A stretch of DNA of 64,000 nucleotides, taken from the NCBI GenBank assembly GCA_001801685.1, contig MGYJ01000017.1, forward strand, positions 47,282 through 111,281, given 5' to 3'. The stretch comes from Gammaproteobacteria bacterium RIFCSPHIGHO2_12_FULL_63_22 (lineage in GTDB: Bacteria; Pseudomonadota; Gammaproteobacteria; Xanthomonadales; Xanthomonadaceae). Of the stretch, positions 59,930-64,000 are shown piece after piece; positions within the stretch are counted from its first letter, which is position 1, and each line of letters opens with the position of its first letter. The notes beneath the pieces are model-generated. The model searched no databases. It worked only from the letters and a program-made list of their open reading frames with translations, and was not told where the DNA came from. The translations under genes were made by a program, and so were the position numbers.

Positions 59930-60744
59930 AACGAATATTCATCATCCCTGATCGGCAGGCCCGTCCCGGCGTACCGCTTGACCATAACCGCTGGCTCGGC
60001 GCTGCGATTGCCAGCTATGAGCCGGACATTGTTGTGGACTTGGGCGACAACGCCGACTTCCCGAGCGTGTCCACACACAGCCCGCCAGGATCGGCAGAAA
60101 AGGAAGGCAAGCGCCTGCTGGCTGACATTGAGGCCGCGCAGGAAGCTGACCGGCTGTTGTTTGCGAGCATGGGGAAATTCCGCCCGAAGCGACTTGTGCG
60201 GTTGCGCGGAAATCATGAAAACCGCTCGTCGCGCTATCTGGACTTGAATCCGGTGCTTGAGGGCATCATCGGCCTTCACCTGCTGAACGATTCCGAGTGG
60301 GAGGTTGTGCCGTTTGAACACGGTGCGCCCGGCGTCATCAACATTGAAGGCATTTCCTTCGCCCATTACTTCGCCAACCCGAACACCGGCAAGCCCATCG
60401 GCGGCACCGCAACGTACAAGCTGGCGGCCATCGGCTCGCCCTTCGTGCAGGGCCACGTTCAGGGCTATGACATTGGCACTCGCCAGTACGCAACGGGGCG
60501 AGTGATTCGCGGCATCGTCGCCGGTAGCTGCTACCTCCACGATGAGCCATACAAGGGCGCGGCTAACGCGCATGACCGCTGCGCCATCGTCTTGAACGAA
60601 GTTCGCAACGGGCGATTCAGCGAAATGCCGCTGACGCTGGACTACTTGTGCCGGAAGTACGAGGGGACGAGCCTCGCTCGCTACATGCAACGGCGCTACC
60701 GCAACGCCAAGGCTCGATTCTCCGTGGCAAGGCAGGCGGCATGA
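59926..60744 (+). CDS. Calcineurin-like metallophosphoesterase
   Basis: The 272-residue protein has the two-metal motifs VVDLGDNADF, RLRGNHENR and FVQGHVQGYD. The first motif at IIPDRQARPG is changed from the usual D-x-H (Arg/Gln in place), which may lower activity. Phage members may hydrolyse phosphodiesters in nucleic acids or nucleotides. Overlaps both neighbours by 4 bases. Confidence 0.83.
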   Translation: MKRIFIIPDRQARPGVPLDHNRWLGAAIASYEPDIVVDLGDNADFPSVSTHSPPGSAEKEGKRLLADIEAAQEADRLLFASMGKFRPKRLVRLRGNHENRSSRYLDLNPVLEGIIGLHLLNDSEWEVVPFEHGAPGVINIEGISFAHYFANPNTGKPIGGTATYKLAAIGSPFVQGHVQGYDIGTRQYATGRVIRGIVAGSCYLHDEPYKGAANAHDRCAIVLNEVRNGRFSEMPLTLDYLCRKYEGTSLARYMQRRYRNAKARFSVARQAA

Positions 60745-61280
60745 CCGTACAGGAAGCCGTACAGGTACAGGCCGACTACACGACTCCGTTGGTCAGCATT
60801 GAAACGCTGCGGGAGTCCTTTCGCCTTGACGAATCGGGCCGCCTTTTTTGGCTGGTGAGTAATACCAACCGGATACGGGTGGGCGAGCAGGCAGGGACGC
60901 GCTCCGACGAGGGCTATATCGTCCTGATGATTCAGCGCCAGCGAATCCCGGCGCATCGGATCGTGTTTGCCATGACGCATGGCCGCTGGCCTGTCGGTGA
61001 GGTTGACCACATCAACAGGGTTCGCGACGACAACCGGCCCTGCAACCTTCGGGAGGCGAGCAAGAGCCAGAACCAGATGAACAGGCCGGTTAGTCCGCTA
61101 TCGGGAACGGGAGTCAAGGGGGTCGGATGGTGCAAGAAGTCAAACAGATGGCGGGCCAGGATCGCCCTAAACGGTAAGCGTGTCAGCGTCGGCCTGTTTG
61201 ACACCATCGCGGAAGCTGCCGAAGCCTACGCGGCTGCCTCGAAGTCGCTGCACGGCCAATTCGCCAAGGGAGCGGCATGA
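60741..61280 (+). CDS. HNH endonuclease with AP2 domain
   Basis: The 179-residue protein has an HNH core (IPAHRIVFAMTHGRWPVGEV, DHINRVRDDNRPCNLREAS) and a C-terminal AP2-type DNA-binding module (GVKGVGWCKKSNRWRARIAL then FDTIAEAAEAYAAAS). This is the layout of free-standing homing endonucleases in phages. It overlaps both neighbours by 4 bases, so it has settled into the operon without breaking it. Confidence 0.9.
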   Translation: MTVQEAVQVQADYTTPLVSIETLRESFRLDESGRLFWLVSNTNRIRVGEQAGTRSDEGYIVLMIQRQRIPAHRIVFAMTHGRWPVGEVDHINRVRDDNRPCNLREASKSQNQMNRPVSPLSGTGVKGVGWCKKSNRWRARIALNGKRVSVGLFDTIAEAAEAYAAASKSLHGQFAKGAA

Positions 61281-61831
61281 GTATTCAGGGCACTATGGGG
61301 CGCAGCGTGCGATGCGGGCTTGAGGAGGCGCTCGAGCTTCAGGCTGACTATCAAATCAAAGGCCGCGACCTTCGCCAGCTATACGCGCCATTCTGCCGCC
61401 GACCCTTGGGCGACCAAGCCATTTGGTGCCTGTCGCTGGCAAGTTCCACGCTGCCCGAGCATCACATCGGCTATCAGGCGTGGATCACGGACACGGCAGA
61501 CACCGATTGCCACATGGCCGAGCTTGCCGAGTGGTGCAAGGGGCTGGCCGAGACTGCGGCCACGTTGAAGCCATTGCTGGGCAAGCGCCGCAGATTGCTG
61601 GTGGAGAGCTACCGCAAGGACTGGGGCGACCAAGCGGCCCTGGACGGGCTTGTGCTGGCGCTGAGGGGCAAGGGGAGTGTGCCGACGCTAGAGAGCCGCG
61701 CCGAGCAGTTCGGGTGCGTCCTGCGGGCATACGGGCGGATTCGCGGCATGGTGGCTGGCTGCGTGGTGTTGCAGATGCAGCAGTACGAGTCGGCGCTGGA
61801 GTGGGCTGTGAAGGTGCAGAAGCATGGTTGA
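61277..61831 (+). CDS. Phage protein in the Q (late regulator) position
   Basis: The 184-residue protein has no clear motif; the C-terminal half is helical (RAEQFGCVLRAYGRIRGMV). It stands where lambdoid phages keep the antiterminator Q, before the late genes, but I cannot show similarity. It overlaps the methyltransferase gene by 8 bases. Confidence 0.6.
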   Translation: MSIQGTMGRSVRCGLEEALELQADYQIKGRDLRQLYAPFCRRPLGDQAIWCLSLASSTLPEHHIGYQAWITDTADTDCHMAELAEWCKGLAETAATLKPLLGKRRRLLVESYRKDWGDQAALDGLVLALRGKGSVPTLESRAEQFGCVLRAYGRIRGMVAGCVVLQMQQYESALEWAVKVQKHG

Positions 61832-62462
61832 GCCGGTCGTCATAGGCAATGCCACGCTGTATTGCGGAGACTGTCGGGACATTTTGCCGACGCTCCCGAG
61901 GGTGGGCGCGGTCATTACTGACCCGCCCTACGGGATTGGCAAGGACGGACAGAAGCGAACAACGGGCGGCAACGGCGGCAGGAAGGCTTACGAGTTCCGA
62001 GGCTGGGACGCGATCAGGCCGGACAAGGAGATTTTTGACCTGATACTGGCGGCAGCGCCAGAGCATGTGATTTGGGGCGGCAACTACTTCGCGGACCTGC
62101 TCCCCGCATCAATGAAGTGGCTGGTATGGGATAAGGGGCAGCGCATCAACCAATCCGATGGCGAGCTTGCCTATACGTCTAGGGGGGGGGCATTACGAAT
62201 TAAGACCATCAACCGCGTGGAGTTGATGACGGACGGCGCGGAGCATCCGACACAGAAGCCGGTTTCCCTGATGGTTTGGAGCTGCGAGCAGGTCGGATTT
62301 CCCGCCACTATCCTTGACCCGTTCATGGGGTCGGGCAGCACGGGGGTCGCCGCGATGCAGTTGCAGGCAGGGTTCATCGGCATAGAGCGCGAACCGGCCT
62401 ACTTTGACATTGCGTGCCGAAGGATTGAGGACGCACAGCGCCAAGGCCGCTTAATCGCCTGA
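61824..62462 (+). CDS. Beta-class DNA methyltransferase (N4/N6), copy 2, with G9 tract
   Basis: The 212-residue protein has TDPPYGIG near residue 31 and LDPFMGSGSTG near 167. N- and C-terminal segments match the methyltransferase at 55303. Residues around 120 (YTSRGGALRIK) are encoded by nine consecutive G at 62182-62190; the frame is open as it stands, and gain or loss of one G would truncate the protein. Confidence 0.92.
   Translation: MVEPVVIGNATLYCGDCRDILPTLPRVGAVITDPPYGIGKDGQKRTTGGNGGRKAYEFRGWDAIRPDKEIFDLILAAAPEHVIWGGNYFADLLPASMKWLVWDKGQRINQSDGELAYTSRGGALRIKTINRVELMTDGAEHPTQKPVSLMVWSCEQVGFPATILDPFMGSGSTGVAAMQLQAGFIGIEREPAYFDIACRRIEDAQRQGRLIA
62182..62190. repeat. Run of nine G inside a methyltransferase gene
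   Basis: Nine G in a row lie in the middle of the gene, between the catalytic and SAM-binding motifs. Such runs slip during replication and switch genes on and off in other bacteria. Current length keeps the gene in frame. Confidence 0.9.
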
Positions 62463-62499
62463 TCCTTAGACGCTTTGGCCCGAAAAATCCGCGCTATGT

Positions 62500-62508
62500 T
62501 GATATTAC
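62500..62508 (+). promoter_or_regulatory. Possible extended -10 promoter before the non-coding element
   Basis: TG-A-TATTAC fits an extended -10 and would start RNA near 62515. No convincing -35 is seen. It is offered as a candidate start for the structured RNA or the late genes. Confidence 0.35.
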
Positions 62509-62558
62509 GGGATATAGATTTCCCGCCCGAGTCAGACCAATAGGGCGCTCGGGTTCTA

Positions 62559-62816
62559 GTTTGGCGGCCAAGGTGACCGTAGAGGCAGCCGAGGGTCAGT
62601 AGCTATGGGGGCAAGACTCCCTCCCGCCAACAAACCGCCGTGATGGCGAGTCAGCCCGTAAGAGGGCTTTAGCCCGCCAGAGAGATCGGCTCCACTGGCT
62701 GCCCGCACTACTTGGGCCGGAAGGGCTGCCGCTAACCCGCCAGACAATGTTCTGGCTAGCAGACGACGGTAACTGGCTTTCACCATTCGCCCGAAACTAA
62801 CTTAACGCCGCCAAAC
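62559..62816 (+). ncRNA. Candidate structured RNA, about 258 nt
   Basis: No plus-strand gene is seen between 62463 and 62835. The stretch is closed by a perfect 10-bp helix (GTTTGGCGGC at 62559-62568 with GCCGCCAAAC at 62807-62816). Inside, nested pairs are ACCGT 62576-62580 with ACGGT 62766-62770, GGCAGCC 62584-62590 with GGCTGCC 62724-62730 (a second GGCTGCC is at 62697), GAGGG 62591 with CCCTC 62619, and hairpins CGCC/GGCG (62636), AGCCC/GGGCT (62653), GCCAG/CTGGC (62676) and GCTA..GCCAGA/TCTGGC TAGC (62731-62760). Strand is assumed from the operon. It matches no RNA class I know; function may be in late gene control or packaging. Confidence 0.6.
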
Positions 62817-62835
62817 GGCCCGCATAGGTAACTTT

Positions 62836-63081
62836 GTGATCGCTGACGAACCCGAAGACGAAGCCGAGGAGACGGAAGAATACGTCCCCGAGCAGGTATT
62901 CGTGCAAGGCGGCTCGTTCGTGATTTTCGATATGGCCGAGTTTGAGGAAGCCTTCAACGCCTACGGTTGCCAGATGACCGAGGAAGGCGGGCTATACGTG
63001 CTGGACAAGACCAGCAAGAAGCTGCGCCCGATTGATTTGGACATGGGCAGCAATCGGCCCGGCCTAAAGCGCGTTCAGTGA
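62836..63081 (+). CDS. Small acidic phage protein
   Basis: The 81-residue protein starts at GTG 62836 after AGGTAACTTT. The N-terminus is very acidic (ADEPEDEAEETEEYVPEQ), then a short alpha/beta segment (GGSFVIFDMAEFEEAFNAYG). It overlaps the endolysin gene as GTGA. Function unknown. Confidence 0.68.
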   Translation: MIADEPEDEAEETEEYVPEQVFVQGGSFVIFDMAEFEEAFNAYGCQMTEEGGLYVLDKTSKKLRPIDLDMGSNRPGLKRVQ

Positions 63082-63608
63082 GCCACCTAGTTCTGGCCGC
63101 CGCGCTCGGCATCCCCGACCAGCGGGCTAGGGCGTGGTTCCCGCACCTGTACGCGGCAATGGTGCATTACGGCATCACGACCAAGGCGCGACAAGCGGCC
63201 TTCCTGGCGCAAGTCGGGCATGAGTCGGGGCGGTTGCGTTACGTCTCCGAGATATGGGGGCCAACGCCCGCACAGGCCCGATACGAGGGCAGGGCGGATC
63301 TCGGCAACACACAAAGCGGCGATGGCTTCCGATACCGGGGCCGTGGCCTGCTGCAAATCACCGGGCGAGCGAATTACCGCAGCCTGTCCCGACGCTTAGG
63401 CGTTGACTTCGAGGCCAACCCTGAACTGTTGGCTGACTTCAAGTGGGCCGCCATGAGCGCGGGCGACTATTGGGACTCACGCAAATTGAACGCGATTGCT
63501 GACGCTGGCGACTTTGAACGCCTCACCCGCAAGATCAATGGCGGGCTGAATGGCTACGCCGACCGCTTGAAGCTGTGGGCCATGTGCAAAGAGGCCGTAG
63601 GCGCATGA
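63078..63608 (+). CDS. GH19 family endolysin
   Basis: The 176-residue protein has the glycoside hydrolase 19 (chitinase-like) core used by many phage lysins: AAFLAQVGHESGRLRYVSE with the catalytic Glu, and GFRYRGRGLLQITGRANYR. It should cut peptidoglycan glycan strands at lysis. No signal peptide is present, so it needs a holin. It starts at GTG 63078 and overlaps both neighbours by 4 bases. Confidence 0.93.
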   Translation: MSHLVLAAALGIPDQRARAWFPHLYAAMVHYGITTKARQAAFLAQVGHESGRLRYVSEIWGPTPAQARYEGRADLGNTQSGDGFRYRGRGLLQITGRANYRSLSRRLGVDFEANPELLADFKWAAMSAGDYWDSRKLNAIADAGDFERLTRKINGGLNGYADRLKLWAMCKEAVGA

Positions 63609-63961
63609 TCGGGGAGTCGGGCAGCAACATCGGCTACATCGTCGGCGGCCTAGGCGTAGTGGCTGCGGTTGGCCAAATGGCATGGCAGCGATTCTTCACG
63701 AAGGAAGGCAAGGGCAGCGACCTGCTTGTCCAACAGCTGACCGAGCGCATCGCGGCCCAAGAGTCGCGGATTATCTCGGTGGAAACAGGGCTTGACCAAG
63801 AGCGTGAGGCGCGTCGGCAGGCTGAGAACAAGGTTCACGCGCTGGAACTGGACAACCTGCTTCTGCGAGCCGAACTGCGCAGGCATGGCATTGACGTTGG
63901 CGCGGCGTTGCAGCCCGACTACGCGCTGCGGGTTGCGCCAGCGGCACAGGGGATTGGCTGA
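63605..63961 (+). CDS. Membrane-anchored coiled-coil protein, spanin-like
   Basis: The 118-residue protein has one N-terminal membrane helix (IGYIVGGLGVVAAVGQMAW) and a long charged coiled coil (residues 40-90), the shape of an inner-membrane spanin (Rz). Its position right after the endolysin fits. A holin accessory is the alternative. Confidence 0.7.
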   Translation: MIGESGSNIGYIVGGLGVVAAVGQMAWQRFFTKEGKGSDLLVQQLTERIAAQESRIISVETGLDQEREARRQAENKVHALELDNLLLRAELRRHGIDVGAALQPDYALRVAPAAQGIG

Positions 63962-64000
63962 TGCTCGCTTGGCTGATAGCCCGCCCCCTATACGCCGCCG
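63961..64000 (+). CDS. Start of a lysis-region gene, cut by the window edge
   Basis: ATG 63961 shares one base with the preceding stop. Only 13 residues are visible, hydrophobic at the start (MLAWLIARPLYAA). It may be a holin or outer spanin, but this cannot be decided. Confidence 0.5.
   Translation, partial: MLAWLIARPLYAA

Noticed and set aside
62556..62786. 76-codon minus-strand frame inside the non-coding element
   Set aside because: It opposes the direction of the operon and its ends coincide with the RNA helices. Base pairing explains the sequence better, though it is listed as a test in the findings.
62559..62816. RNase P RNA, tmRNA, cobalamin riboswitch or group I intron
   Set aside because: Short stretches (AAACCGCCG, GAGTCAG, TCCACTGG) recall parts of these, but the required core elements, and split coding exons for an intron, are missing.

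Overview
The window reads as two different pieces of DNA. Positions 1 to about 43.2 kb are GC-rich, densely packed bacterial chromosome of gammaproteobacterial character. The mix of a NrdJb-type class II ribonucleotide reductase chain, a PA0069-type radical SAM protein, a YbhGFSR-like efflux operon and DUF3025, DUF1456 and DUF3224 proteins suggests a Xanthomonadales-like host (inference, no marker gene seen). From about 43.3 kb to the right edge the DNA is a lambdoid prophage, cut off by the window end inside its lysis module.

Chromosome layout. 0.2-10 kb: GMC oxidoreductase, homocysteine methyltransferase family protein, GNAT acetyltransferase, a DUF2007-HD fusion, a single-domain response regulator, a TPR lipoprotein, an S9 peptidase and a radical SAM protein. 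10-20 kb: DoxX protein, fatty-acid hydroxylase plus SRPBCC pair, a histone H1-like protein, an isolated NrdJb chain, a membrane-anchored PAS-GGDEF diguanylate cyclase, small DUF proteins and a large TPR protein. 19-25 kb: an SGNH/MBOAT O-acyl transfer pair, a 600-base stretch with a strong leftward terminator but no recognised gene, an HU-like protein with a basic N-terminal arm, and a PQQ-type sugar dehydrogenase lipoprotein. 25-35 kb: MsrB, cell-wall enzymes (L,D-transpeptidase and M23 peptidase), HAD hydrolase, M28 peptidase, TonB-like, NlpE-like and GFA proteins. 35-43 kb: a TetR-HlyD-ABC-permease efflux operon, a TPR/transglutaminase-like lipoprotein, aquaporin Z, a META lipoprotein and a Sel1 protein.

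Prophage layout follows lambda. A leftward arm (49.95 to 43.35 kb) carries many small proteins plus a Rad52-like annealing protein and a PD-(D/E)XK exonuclease, and ends in a PrtN-like protein. The immunity region (50.0-50.8 kb) holds a short repressor, divergent promoters, three 15-bp operators on each side, a cro-like gene whose message would be nearly leaderless, and a terminator straight after cro. The rightward arm carries an HTH protein in the cII position, an O-like replication protein with a repeat-rich candidate origin inside its gene, a DnaC-like loader, a C5 cytosine methyltransferase, a NinB-like protein, two paralogous beta-class methyltransferases (one with a G9 tract), several nuclease-like proteins, a metallophosphoesterase and a protein in the Q position. 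A non-coding stretch of about 370 bases with a 10-bp closing helix then precedes the GH19 endolysin. Almost every gene junction is a 1- to 8-base start/stop overlap, so translation is probably coupled along both arms. No integrase and no virion genes lie in the window.

The points I find most worth testing are the structured non-coding element at 62.56-62.82 kb, the six-operator switch with a leaderless cro, the G9 tract in the methyltransferase at 62.18 kb, and the long second reading frame inside the C5 methyltransferase.
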